Shown here: positions 1 to 11,041 of the stretch, piece after piece | Position numbering within the stretch: the first letter of the stretch is position 1 | Layout of the letters: every line of letters starts with the position of its first letter | From: Colletotrichum lupini | Lineage: Eukaryota; Ascomycota; Sordariomycetes; Glomerellales; Glomerellaceae | Reading direction: 5' to 3' | Length of the DNA: 64,000 nt | Assembly (NCBI RefSeq): GCF_023278565.1 | Contig: NC_064676.1 | Coordinates: 4,092,001 to 4,156,000, forward strand | Translations under genes and position numbers: made by a program | Notes under the pieces: generated by a model | What the model was told of the DNA's origin: nothing | Database searches by the model: none | What the model saw: the letters and a program-made list of their open reading frames with translations, nothing else

Positions 1-462
1 TGCCGACCGCCTGATCTCTTCAGGCTGTTGGCCGATCTGATTCGCTTCCGCGCGTCACTGATAAAGCACGGAGAGCAAGGGTTCACCTGTCAAGGTACAT
101 TACTTCTGGGTGCCATGGCGCCAAAAAGACAAGTCCCTCCGGTCTCCAAGGCCATTTACCCTGCCTCAGCCCCATTTCCCCCAATTGCATGCAGAGATAC
201 TTGCCTGCCTGCGGGCAATCCGTACCTTTAATGCCCGTTCATAAAATTTCCAGCCCCCCTTCCATCCGCGACCTCGAAGCTCGACCCGGTCACCCACGAT
301 TGCAACGGCCACCAAACAGCCTCGAGATCCGCGGCGCCCTCACTCCACCATTTACAATCCCTTCCTGCTCCCTGCTGCAGCCCTTCGCAGTCCCGCGCCT
401 CGCCGACTTTTTCCTGGAAACTCAGTCATTCCGCCGTTCGTTATCTGAAATCTCCGCCCGTC
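1..462. other. Upstream region of PRP39, no gene seen
   Basis: No recognisable coding sequence. The last 150 bases are pyrimidine-rich, as is common in fungal promoters and leaders just before an ATG. No end of a neighbouring gene could be identified. Confidence 0.5.
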
Positions 463-2871
463 ATGTCTGATTACGACCACTTTGGGAGCTCCGAGGAGGA
501 GAGCGCCGAGATCAAGAAGCTCCAGGCCGATGTGGTACGTGAACTGCGACACCAACTATGTCGCACCTGATATCAAAATCAATTGAAAAAGATGCTAATC
601 TGAATACGCGCCCACAGGAAGTTGATCCCGATAACTTCGAAACTTGGGAGAAGCTGGTTCGCGCCTGCGAGGGTCTGGAGGGCGGCCTGAACCGCAACTC
701 CAGCCCCCAGGCCCTTGCCACTCTTCGAGATGCCTACGATCGCTTCCTCCTCAAATTCCCTCTGCTCTTTGGCTACTGGAAGAAGTACGCGGAACTCGAG
801 TTCAACATTGCTGGACCCGAGTCAGCAGAGATGGTTAGTCGGTTTCGTGTCGCATCGCGTCGCATCGCATCGCATTGCATCCCTTGGCTCCCGGCCGCGA
901 CTGACGTTGCGCTTCTCTCTAGGTCTACGAGCGAGGATGCGCCAGCATCACCAATTCTGTCGACTTGTGGACCGACTACTGCTCCTTCAAAATGGAGACC
1001 ACACACGTCCCACACCTCGTCAGAGAGTAAGTAGTTGATGGCCGGCTTTCCTTCCCCCTTAACATCACCATCACCACAGCATGCCTCACCGGCCGCTCGG
1101 CGCATCGATCGAGCCATACATGGACTCCATCCATTTGCCTTTCAAGTATCCGTCGGTGAGAAATGCCAACAGCAGCCCCATTGTTGGGATGCCCTCTCAC
1201 GCTAGTAGTTACCAGGCTCTGCTGATTTCCACTTGACGATGACTGATCCGTTGTCCGCTCCACGTCGCATTCACACCACCACCACCACATCGCTCTCATT
1301 GGAATGCCTTACTTTGGGCTTGGATTCGCTAGTTGATTTCACTTGATACCCCCTCCTGTATAGCACGCCTCCCATCCCCCTCTTCATCCCCTGTCCCTGC
1401 GCCCTTGGCTGTATACTGACCATTCGCTCCAGGCTCTTTGAACGCGGCGCAACCTGTGTCGGCCTTGACTTCCTCGCACATCCGTTCTGGGATAAGTACA
1501 TAGAGTACGAGGAGCGACAGGAGGCCCAAGACAAAATCTTCGCCATCCTGTCTCGAGTCATCCACATTCCGATGCACCAGTATGCTCGTTACTTTGAACG
1601 ATTCCGCCAGCTCTCCCACAGCCGCCCCGTCACCGAGCTGGTTCCGGCTGAGACGCTGCAGAGATTCCAGGCCGAGGTGGAGGCTGAGAGTGCCCAGTAT
1701 GCCGGTGCGCAGCGAACGGAGCTCGAGGTTGAACGCGACGTGCGCACCAAGATTGACGCCATGTACTATGAGTACTTTACCCAGACGCAGTCCGAGACCA
1801 ACAAGCGATGGACCTACGAATCCGAAATGAAGCGCCCTTACTTCCATGTTACCGAGCTTGAGAGCTCGCAGCTCACCAACTGGCGCAAGTACCTTGATTT
1901 TGAAGAGTCCGAGGGGAACACTACCCGCATCGTCTTTCTTTATGAGCGATGCTTGGTGACATGCGCCTTCTACGACGAATTCTGGTTCCGCTACGCCCGC
2001 TGGATGTCTGCACAAGAGGGCAAGGAGGAAGAGGTCAGAATCATCTACCAGAGAGCCGCCACTATGTTTGTACCCATCAGTCGGCCCGGCATCAGGCTGC
2101 AGTTTGCCTACTTTGAGGAAAGCTGTGGACGTATCGACATAGCTCGCGACATTCATGAGTCCATCCTCATGAAGTTGCCCGACTGTATTGAGGCCATCAC
2201 CTCATGGGCTCACCTCCAGCGTCGACAGAGCGGGCTGGACGCCGCGGTTGAGGTTTTCAAGGCGCAGATCGATTCGCCTCAAGTGGATATCTTTACCAAG
2301 GCAGCTCTGGTGACCGAGTGGGCCTTGTTCCTATGGAGGGTCAAGGGCTCAGTGGAAGAAGCTCGCAACGTCTTCCTCAAGAACGTACAGTGGTACGCCG
2401 ACAGCCGTGTCTTTTGGGACAAGTGGCTCGAGTTCGAGCTTCAGCAGGCGACAAGCACGGAGCTGGAGGATCAGCACGGCGACCGCATCAAGCAGATCTT
2501 TGACGAACTCCGGAGCAAGAGCCGTTTGTCCGCCTCGACAAAGAAAGAGCTGTATCGGATTTACCTATCATACTTACAGCAGCGGGGCGGTAAGGACGCG
2601 ATGAAGCAGTTCCTTGCCATTGACCGGGAGATCTTTGGGTATGTGAAGCCTTGTACCATTGCCTCAATCGGGTCGGATGCTAACAAAATCTGATAGGCCG
2701 GGCTCGATCTCACTGCTGGCCAAGGACGAGGTTGGCGGAAAAGAGAACGGAGCTGCTGTGCCTGAGTTGGACGAGGTAACAAGATACCGAGCCGAAGCCA
2801 GGTATCTGAGATACTACGAGCTCCAGGGCGAACCAGACCTCGAGGGACAGGCCACAGCGCCATTCAACTAG
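463..2871 (+). CDS. PRP39: Pre-mRNA-processing factor 39 (U1 snRNP, HAT repeats)
   Basis: Five exons: 463-534, 618-833, 923-1026, 1433-2638 and 2697-2871, giving 590 residues. The protein is built of HAT (half-a-TPR) helical repeats, seen as recurrent W..Y/F..E patterns such as FETWEKLVRAC, YWKKYAELEF, FWDKYIEYEE, FWFRYARWM and FWDKWLEFE. Family knowledge: Prp39 is a U1 snRNP component that helps 5' splice-site recognition in the nucleus. The start ATG has a purine at -3 and begins an acidic leader (MSDYDHFGSSEEE). Introns 1, 2 and 4 are 58-89 nt, and intron 4 carries a GCTAAC branch site. Intron 3 is 406 nt, far longer than the rest, and contains sites for a possible extra exon (see findings). 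The junction V-R-E/L-F-E-R across it reads as an unbroken HAT helix, so the long splice is the productive one. The C-terminus (GQATAPFN) is plain. Confidence 0.93.
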
Positions 2872-5866
2872 GCGGACATGGAACCATGCATCGTGGTGTT
2901 GCTTCAATGCTACAGGAGTTCCCTGTCCCTTGGGTATTTTTACCACTCAATTTTCTTGTACTATATGAGTCGATTTGACGACAGATGATGTGCGAATGGC
3001 CGGCTGCGGGGAAATTGTATTGTATCCAGTGTTATGAAGGTGGTCTACATAGAGACCGGCGACGGCCCAAACGGATAGACCATGACTGTCGGGGGGGGAG
3101 AGGGTTCGCTGAAGGCGCCAAGCAGGTCGATGTTGTAGCTCTTGAGCACTACGAAACGCATCATCACAGCAGAAATAATAGCTCATCAAATGAACATTGT
3201 TAAGGAATGCAGCGTCCTTGTTTTCGTGACTTATACGAGCGCCGCTGACCAGCGACGGAGGGTTCCCGGTATACACGCACTAAGCCATAATGATGCCGGT
3301 GGCCGGCAGCAGGTACCGGTAAGTTGCCGGCGTTTGACTACGGTGAGCACCGCCGATGGAAACCGGTGGTCGCCGAAGTTCCATAACTAAGAATGGTAGG
3401 GATACGGAACGTCGCCGGCCTCGAAGGTTCGGATAGAACGCACACCTCGGGCTGTATAAGGATTGTCAAGAGCAACGGCTGGATGCATGTGATGTCACTG
3501 GTGAATGCATATGAAAGACGCGTTGAGGTACGCATAAGAATCGCAGTTTTGAAGCCCGGGTCTGTCCCGTGTCGCCGGCATCGGGCAAAAAGCATAAGTT
3601 AGAGAAACAGAGAATCTCTAGATAACGCAGGTGAAGAAGGGGCTAATTACCAAGCACGAACAGGGGTATGCGAATTGAGTTGGCACTTTACACAGTACCT
3701 TGGTGACTAGTGAGTCTGCACAAGGAAGTTTTTGCCCATTTTAGATGGTGTTGTAATGAAGGGGCTAAGGAAAGGGTTCAGATTTTCCGCCCTATCAGGG
3801 ACGGAGCTGGGCTACGTTTCCCGAGGAAACGGTTCTGAGATGGAGAGCACCGTTTTTTTTTTTTTTGGCAACGGCGCCGTTGAGGAGAGAAAAAAGGGGA
3901 CCAAAGGGGTCATGGAGGGAAAAGTGGCTAATGAGCCCCGGGACACATGCACCCTAAGTGTTGTACAATTTCCTCGAATTCAATGGTTTTGGTTGAAGAG
4001 AGAGATAGTAAAGCAAGTGCCTCACTGGATGGTATTGTGAGTTCGGGTAGGAATCCGTATGATGGCGTGAGGTTGGAGAGGGAGCATCCGAACCCGTGGG
4101 AAGTGGAGGGTGGGGATGGTACCGGAGGAGGTAGCCGGTGGGAATATGGCGACAACGGTATGCTTCTTGTCGTCATAAAAGGGTCCTTTCAGTTCCTTAA
4201 AGCTTGACAGTAAGCAAAACGCCGAACAACCGAGAGCGAGAGAGCGAGCATTGCGCGCCGTGATGATGCGGTGCAACCCAGTTCAGCCCACGTGTTGTAA
4301 GCCCGGGATGAAGGTTTACGGCAGTACAATAAGGCGGTTGTTGTTCCCGACTGAGCATGAGCAAATCCCGAGAAACAACGTTGGTGAGGCGAGCAATAGC
4401 TGTTGACGAGTCAGCGTTGTTGTGAAGTCACAAAGCACGTTGCCCATGTTTCGAGTCGTAGAAAAATGGGTGCAAAAGTACACTGATAGCGTTCATGAGA
4501 ATTTGTTCGGTAGTGTAGGTAGCTTATCTCGGGGCGACTCTCAGATCCGCTGGGGATGCGTGCCTGTGTCGTCTTTTCCCTCCCCGGCTCCCCGAGCGGC
4601 GAGCCCAATTTTATGATCTTACCATGCGTCGCCGTCCTGGACCTGGGGCCGTTTTGGGCCCTTGGGGTGAGGTGGGCTTGGCTTTCTGAGTCAACGGATG
4701 CGATGGGGAAACTGGGTACGGCGGGCAATTAATTACAAATACTGCAAGATGAAAGGACAGACGTGCGTGGTACAGTCAGCGGGGAACATTCGGCCTGCTA
4801 GCCGAGGGATAACTGTCGTTATTTTGGGAGGCGAGACATATCAACGAGGTTACCTACGACATGAAGTGAAGACATTGATACTTTGTGTTTGGATTTTTGT
4901 TCAATGCTTATGAAATCATCTCTCGGAGATGCTCGGTTAGGGAGTTCAGCCGATTACGTATCAGGAGTCAGAACGACATAGTAAGGCAAGGTAAGACTGA
5001 AGCCAAATAAGGACGGAAAAGGTTTAGAAGCCATGTGGCATGTGTCAGCGTAGACTGATATCATCCCGTGCGGCGTACCTTAGCTCAAAAACCCGTGTCA
5101 TTTTGCAAGATACGGCGGGCGGTATCGGGGACCGGTACGTTTCGAAAAGTCGATATCGGGCTCTGGCTTGCTAGCGCAGCAACCACCACGCACACATCTT
5201 CCACCGTTTTACGTTTTACTACCCGTAACCTGCATGTGCCCGTAAGAAAAGGGAAGAAAAAGAAATGCCACACATACGGACACCAAACAGCCGCAAAAGC
5301 GGGCTCCACCGCGAACGAAGGCCTAGCAAACGTAAATGGGAGCAGAAGACTTTGAACACAAGCCTAGCAAACTTGGAGTATCCACATGGCGAGGCGGTCC
5401 CACCGTCCGTCCACGTCCATCGACCCTTGCAAGCAGACCCCCGACGCAAGCCCATGGAAGAAAAAGATGGATACCCGTAACACCCCAGTCGACGCTGGAG
5501 CTCCTGCTTCTGACCACTCAGAAGTTCCCAATTTCTCATTTCGCAGGTTCACGGTTGCCAAAGGTCCCCCCTCCCTCGGTTCTTGACCCCCCTTCCCGAT
5601 GGACAATAGACCGTGGAAACTGACTCTACCTCTTGTTAGTGTCAAAGGCAGGCTGGTGCCGGTGCAGGGTACATTGGTATTTCTCAAACGCCCCCGGGGC
5701 AACGAACATTCGAGATTTATATTCAAAGGGCCGCGCCGCCAGTCTCCCCTTCCACTTCGTTCCCCCCCCCTCCTTCGAAAGCCTCCTTCCCTTCTTCCAT
5801 TTACTTCAATCGCGTTGTTGATTCTATCTGGAACTCCATAACCACCTCATCAAAGCTTCCACCAAG
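2872..5866. other. Intergenic, no gene seen
   Basis: PRP39 3' region and CCP1 promoter. Open frames here are all short and none resembles a protein family or shows a plausible splice chain. A T-run lies at about 3851-3866. Positions 5725-5865 are C/T-rich and probably hold the CCP1 promoter and first non-coding exon. No RNA gene was recognised. Confidence 0.5.
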
Positions 5867-6044
5867 GTTAGTACTCTTCAGACTCCCGTCAGAGCTCTCC
5901 TACACAGTTCCCTTTGCCGTCGAGCTTCTGCCCTGCTGCCTTATCTCAAACCGAGATTACCCGATATGCCTGTGTCTCTCAGCAGACACACACCGCAGAC
6001 TCCCACAAGAAACAACCCCCAATCTGACGTTTGAACTCGCGCAG
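5867..6044 (+). other. 5'-UTR intron of cytochrome c peroxidase
   Basis: A consensus donor (AG/GTTAGT) at 5867 and an acceptor GCAG ending at 6044 flank a CTGAC branch site near 6024. The acceptor AG is directly followed by the CCP1 start codon. This gives a 178-nt leader intron whose removal joins an untranslated exon to the ATG. Within it lies an ATG at 5966 opening a 22-residue frame that closes at 6034, so retention would add a uORF. This is inferred from splice signals only. Confidence 0.6.
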
Positions 6045-7366
6045 ATGGCCGCTTCCACAAGACAGTTCGCCCGCGCGGCGCTGAGAACCTCCACCAGAAC
6101 CTCCTTCGCCGCTGCCGCCCCCCGCCAGGCCTTCCGCCAGCAGGGCCGCCGCCTCTACTCCTCCGAGCCCGCCAGCAAGTCCGGCAGCTCCACCTGGATC
6201 TGGCTCTCCGGCTTAGCCGTCGCCGGCGCCGGCGGCGCCTACCTCTTCACCAAGGAGGGCGGCGTCTCCGCCGGCTCCGTCCCCAAGGTCGTCAACCCCA
6301 CAAAGGCCGACTACGAGAAGGTGTACAAGGTCATTGCCGACCGCCTCGAGGAGAAGGACGACTACGACGACGGCAGCTACGGCCCCGTTCTCGTTCGTCT
6401 CGCGTGGCACGCCAGCGGTACCTTTGACAAGGAGACTGGTACTGGCGGCAGCAACGGTGCTACCATGCGCTTCGCCCCCGAGTCTGACCACGGCGCCAAC
6501 GCTGGCCTGAAGGCTGCCCGTGACTTCCTTCAGCCCGTCAAGGGTAAGTGAAACCTCTCCCTCCAAATGAGTCGCAGTTCGAAGGACGATCTGGAAGCGA
6601 AGCGCAACGCCTTCTGCATTGGATGCTAATGGAACGAACACTCGCTAACGTTCTCTCGCAGAGCAATTCCCCTGGATCACTTACTCCGACCTCTGGATCC
6701 TCGGCGGCGTCGCCGCCATCCAGGAGATGCAGGGCCCTATCATCCCCTACCGCCCCGGCCGCAAGGATGGCGAGGCTGCCGCCTGCACCCCTGATGGCCG
6801 TCTCCCCGACGCCTCCCAGCGCGAGAAGCACCTCCGTGACATCTTCTACCGCATGGGCTTCAACGACCAGGAGATTGTCGCCCTCTCCGGCGCCCACGCC
6901 CTCGGCCGCTGCCACGTTGACCGCTCCGGCTTCGACGGCCCTTGGACTTTCTCCCCTACCGTCCTGACCAACGACTACTACAAGCTTCTCCTGAACGAGA
7001 AGTGGCAGTGGAAGAAGTGGAATGGTCCCGCTCAGGTAAGCCAACTCTCTCCCCATTCTTTACCATCTTGGCGCTCTCGCCGACTTGGCGGGGAATGGAA
7101 ACCATAACAAGGAGAGACGAATGTGCTAACAATTTTGACCCGCGCAGTACGAGGACAAGGGCACCAAGTCCCTGATGATGCTTCCCGCCGACTACGCCTT
7201 GATCCAGGACAAGGCTTTCAAGAAGCAGGTCGAGGTGTACGCCAAGGACAACGAGGCCTTCTTCAAGGACTTCTCCAACGTCATTGTCAAGCTGTTTGAG
7301 CTCGGTGTTCCCTTTGCCCAGGGCGCCGAGGAGCGCTGGACCTTCAAGCCCACTTGGCAGGACTAA
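6045..7366 (+). CDS. CCP1: Cytochrome c peroxidase, mitochondrial
   Basis: Exons 6045-6543, 6662-7035 and 7148-7366 encode 363 residues. Residues 1-45 are an Arg/Ala/Ser-rich mitochondrial presequence. They are followed by a hydrophobic segment ([18 protein letters not shown]) like the sorting signal that yeast Ccp1 uses to reach the intermembrane space. Class I haem peroxidase residues are all visible: distal Arg118, Trp121 and His122 (VRLAWHASG), proximal His245 ([12 protein letters not shown]) with Asp306 (LPADYALI), and Trp261 (GPW), which matches the radical-forming Trp191 of yeast. The enzyme reduces H2O2 using ferrocytochrome c. The length and Trp at this site separate it from ascorbate peroxidases, though fungal class I peroxidases can be hybrids. 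A leader intron ends exactly at the ATG. Codon use is strongly C-ending, suggesting high expression. Confidence 0.96.
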
Positions 7367-9753
7367 AAGCAGTCGCTTAATCATGTTTTGAGTGACTGAC
7401 TGAAGGGAAGGGTGATAAAAAACAATAGAGCAAAGAAGAGAGACATAAAGACGAAAAGGAGAGACTTAGACTTGGGAGATGAGAAAGAGAGAGATATCCA
7501 CGCGGAATCGGCGTACCGAGAGATAGAGAGGAGGAAAGAGTCTGTTCGAGAGAAAGTGGTGGCCACTTGATGCCCCCCTTCTCCTCGAACTTGGTTTTCG
7601 AGCGACTGACCAACTTACCTGTAGTCCACTCCTGGACTTGTTTTCATATTTTCGTTGTTTTCTGTCCATAGTTCCTGTACAACATCAACATGAACCTTTG
7701 AAAGACTAAAAACACACTTGATACTGACGAACTGTCATCATATAGCGTGCATGAGCAGAAGGTGATATGTAGTCAGAATAGAGATGAGATGAGATGAGAG
7801 GGGGCAAGGGAACGAACTGCCGGATGTCGGATCGTCCTTACACTAAAGGAGAATGGAAAACCCCCCTGGCCTGGTTTTTCCCCTCTCCCCGCGCGTTTTG
7901 ACAAGCGTCACCACGTCGAAACCGACCCCGGATGGACGGGATGGACGGGAGCCATACTCGTTTGCGCGTCATGCATGGCTGCGCGTGTGTGGTCTAGAAC
8001 GAGCAGGTAACAGGTGTTCGGTCGGGGTTGGACCAATCCTGGTAGGTGACTTGGTCCATCATCACCACCACTCCAACCGGACGCCATTTGCATCCTAGCG
8101 GCCTTGCTACCCCGGATTAGGGGGGGAGGGAAAACATGGGGTAAGTAACGGCGCTTTCCCCCGCATTCTGTGTCCCAAGCATGCATCCTCGTTTCTATGC
8201 AGCTTCATGTTTCGGGGTTGGAATGGTAGGTACTTTCGGATGACGGTCCTTGTTTCGTGATTGAGGTTCAGCTCTTTTAGTGCTTGAACGAGTCTTGAAC
8301 GAGGAGACTCGTCTCATTCATCGCTCGTCTGGGAGCGATGCTGATGTCGAGTCTGCACTGAAGATAGCCCGCGACGGCGAGTGCGCTTCTCCTATGTGAG
8401 ATTGCCGTGTATGGACCCCGGTCCATTATTGCAGAAGGGAGGCGAAGCTCGAAACCTGACTGGAGACGCAAACATCCCGAGGTAGGTAGGCTGATGTGCT
8501 CCAGGTCCTGGAAAGTTACTCCGAATCGTCGTTTAGCAAGTCCCGTACACTTTATAGCCCAACTCTGTGGAGGTACTCACTCAACCCGTTGGACTAGATT
8601 GGCAAGTATGGGCTGTTTCCGACAGGCGCCTGTCATTTTTGTATACGTTCTTGTATCTACCAATCAGGTGTTAGCCCTTTTGATTCTTTCTGGTGTAGCC
8701 GGCAGTGAGGCATCGATGTCTGCGTAGGTATCTTATGATGTGTAATTCTGCAACGAAGAACCAGGTAGCTTGTGGGAGCCGGATTGATGATTTTACTTTA
8801 AAATCAACAGAACATTTTGTTTTCACGGTATTCCCAGTGAGACCATGAGAATCGAGGCGGGGTGAAACTTGGGATAGGCATGAACGAGCCTGACGCTCCA
8901 TGGTCAACGTTGTGCTGTTGCAAATATGAACAGCATTAACAGGCCGCGCGTGACGCTCTTCGCCCTAGCTTCCGTTGGGCTTTCTCAAGCCAAGTGTCGC
9001 GAAGGATTTTCCCATTAGGCTGGGGATCTTAGTGGTCCTGAGCATTAGACGGAGCGGGAAGGGGTGATAGCTGCTGTGATGGTTTGAGATGGAACGAAAA
9101 CTGTTTCTGTCGGGAGACGAACCAGCGCGGATGACTGGAAAGTATTGGGAAAACTATTGTGAAAGTATCCTCGTAACTTGGATCTGAGCTGCGAAGCCAG
9201 CCGAGCCCACATCTCTCGTAACACCGAAGAGATTCGGGGTGGAAAGAGACGGGGATGGATACAAGATGGAGAACATAATGTAACCATGCGGCGGTTTACT
9301 CAGGGCGAATTACTCAAGGTGCGTGCGCGAGAGACCGAATCGAAACAGAAGGAGGCTGATCTCACTTTTACACACCATGCTAAGACCATTCGATAAAGAA
9401 ATCATTATCTTCTCAATCACCAAGAGCTCCGTACTTCATTCAGAGTTCCCGCCCGGCGCAGCTAAAATGCCGACCACGGGCTAGCTGCGCCGAAAGTCGG
9501 CCCCACCATCCGGTGACCCACAAGAGCTCTGCAATCGAAGACGCTGCATCTTCAAGTGACATCCACCCCAGTAAAAATTATTGCCATCCGGTCCTCAATC
9601 GACATCACCACCATCATATCAACATCACTCCTCACCCAAACCACCCACGGCCCTCGATCACCGTACACATACGAATCGCATACGAACCCTCTCGAGGGCT
9701 ACAGACCCAATTGCGACGTCCGCGCCCCTACGCACAACATATACACACAAACG
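7367..9753. other. Intergenic, no gene seen
   Basis: CCP1 3' region and ATP11 promoter. Purine-rich sequence follows the CCP1 stop (7400-7560). Nothing that resembles a gene, tRNA or repeat was found beyond short GATGAG iterations near 7783-7800. The last 200 bases before ATP11 are rich in CA/CAC with no in-frame ATG upstream of 9754. Confidence 0.5.
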
Positions 9754-10728
9754 ATGGCCTCCTGTCGGATCCCAGCCCTACGGCACCTGGTCACCACCTC
9801 CCAACGCGCCTTCCGCGCCTCAAACCAACGCCGCTGGGCCCAGGTCCACGACGCCCGCTTCCTCGCCACGACCCAACAACCTCGCGCCGTCGTCGAAAAG
9901 TACCGCGCCAAGCTCGAGAAGAAGGCCCAGCAGGAGGGCGTCTCCAACATTGACGAGCTCAAGGCCGCCTACGCCGACAAGATCCAGGAGCAGAAGAAGA
10001 AGGACGCCCTCTCCGTGCCGGGCCTCGAACACCTCCTCAACGACGAGCCCGCGCCCGCGGCGATACCGACGACGGCTACTACAACAACGAGCGAGACGGG
10101 AGAAGCCCAGACGCAGACAAAAGACAAGGCCCCGATTCCCGGATCCTCCTCGGGCAACGGCGTCAAACCCCTCGACGAGATTCTCGACCTCCCCAAGGCG
10201 CGCGAGCTGCCGGACAAGGAACTCACAGCCATCTGGCGCCTCCGCCACGCCTCGGACCCGTCCTCGCTCTGCGCCGTGATCCCGGCAGCGACCTACGCGC
10301 AGATGGAATCCCTCGCCCGCCAGAACCCGCAATTCATCCTCCCCGTCCCGCACGAGTCCCAGGGCGCCGAGATCCACTTCCTGCAATGGGTCTTTGACGC
10401 CGCCTCGCGCACCGCGACAGTCATGTTCACGCAGCTCGCCGAGTTCAAGGCGCGCGGCGAGTTCGCCCAGCCGCACACGACCATCACGCACCACACCGAC
10501 CTCGCGGCCGACAGGGGCCTCGTGCTGATGCAGGGCAAGTGCCTCGAGGACCGCGGGGTCAAGACAGCGCACGCGCAGTGGCTCGTGCTGTGTCTGCAGC
10601 GGTTCTATGGCGAGGCGGAGGGCAAGGAGAGGGCCGAGGAGAGGAGAAAGCTGTTGGAGTGGTTCCGGTTGGGGGATGAGCGGTTTAGTGTCGAGAAGCT
10701 CATGGAGGAGGCGGAGCGCATCAGCTAA
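9754..10728 (+). CDS. ATP11: F1-ATPase assembly chaperone Atp11 (ATPAF1)
   Basis: A single exon of 324 residues. Residues 1-45 form an Arg/Ser/Ala-rich mitochondrial targeting sequence (RHLVTTSQRAFRASNQRR). A basic helix (VEKYRAKLEKKAQQEGV) follows, then a low-complexity Ala/Thr linker, then the Atp11 domain. The domain begins with LDEILDLPKARELPDKEL and includes FILPVP..QGAEIHFLQW and KCLEDRGVKTAHAQWLVLCLQRFYG. Family knowledge: Atp11 binds free F1 beta subunits in the matrix and prevents their aggregation during ATP synthase assembly. The frame is open further upstream but contains no ATG there, so 9754 is the start. It converges on PEX6, with 313 bp between stop codons. Confidence 0.93.
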   Translation: MASCRIPALRHLVTTSQRAFRASNQRRWAQVHDARFLATTQQPRAVVEKYRAKLEKKAQQEGVSNIDELKAAYADKIQEQKKKDALSVPGLEHLLNDEPAPAAIPTTATTTTSETGEAQTQTKDKAPIPGSSSGNGVKPLDEILDLPKARELPDKELTAIWRLRHASDPSSLCAVIPAATYAQMESLARQNPQFILPVPHESQGAEIHFLQWVFDAASRTATVMFTQLAEFKARGEFAQPHTTITHHTDLAADRGLVLMQGKCLEDRGVKTAHAQWLVLCLQRFYGEAEGKERAEERRKLLEWFRLGDERFSVEKLMEEAERIS

Positions 10729-11041
10729 AGTCCCGAGGCGTTTGCTTTTGCACGGTGAAGAGGGATGTGCCTGAAATGCCCTCGTGTAGGAGAGGAGGAT
10801 GGATCGTGAGCCCATGAAGAGAGGAAGGAGGCTCCTGTACAAATGTTCCAGCATGATCATGTAGAATTACAGAAATATATACCATATGCTATGTATACCG
10901 CATCATTACTCCAATTTCCGCAATGACTCTCCCCGTTGGAAACAAAGTACCCCTTACAAATATTCCAAGTATACGTTTCAAAGATGCTGTGTCGATATCT
11001 CGACAGCCATTGATTTGTTCTATGCTCTCTTTACTCAAAAC
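10729..11041. other. Shared 3' region of ATP11 and PEX6
   Basis: Convergent spacer with AT-rich stretches (about 10860-11040) that could serve as polyadenylation signals for both genes. No gene was seen. Confidence 0.5.

Noticed and set aside
1329..2156. 275-codon minus-strand frame
   Set aside because: Antisense to the large PRP39 exon; it has no family signature.
6213..7056. Two minus-strand frames of 142 and 172 codons
   Set aside because: Antisense to CCP1, whose catalytic residues all read correctly on the plus strand.
9556..9753. 66-codon extension of ATP11
   Set aside because: It starts with GTG and lacks any ATG. The mitochondrial presequence begins properly at 9754.
9820..10860. 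346-codon minus-strand frame
   Set aside because: It is antisense to ATP11. The C-ending codon bias of ATP11 leaves few stops on the other strand, and the ATP11 protein is clearly recognisable.
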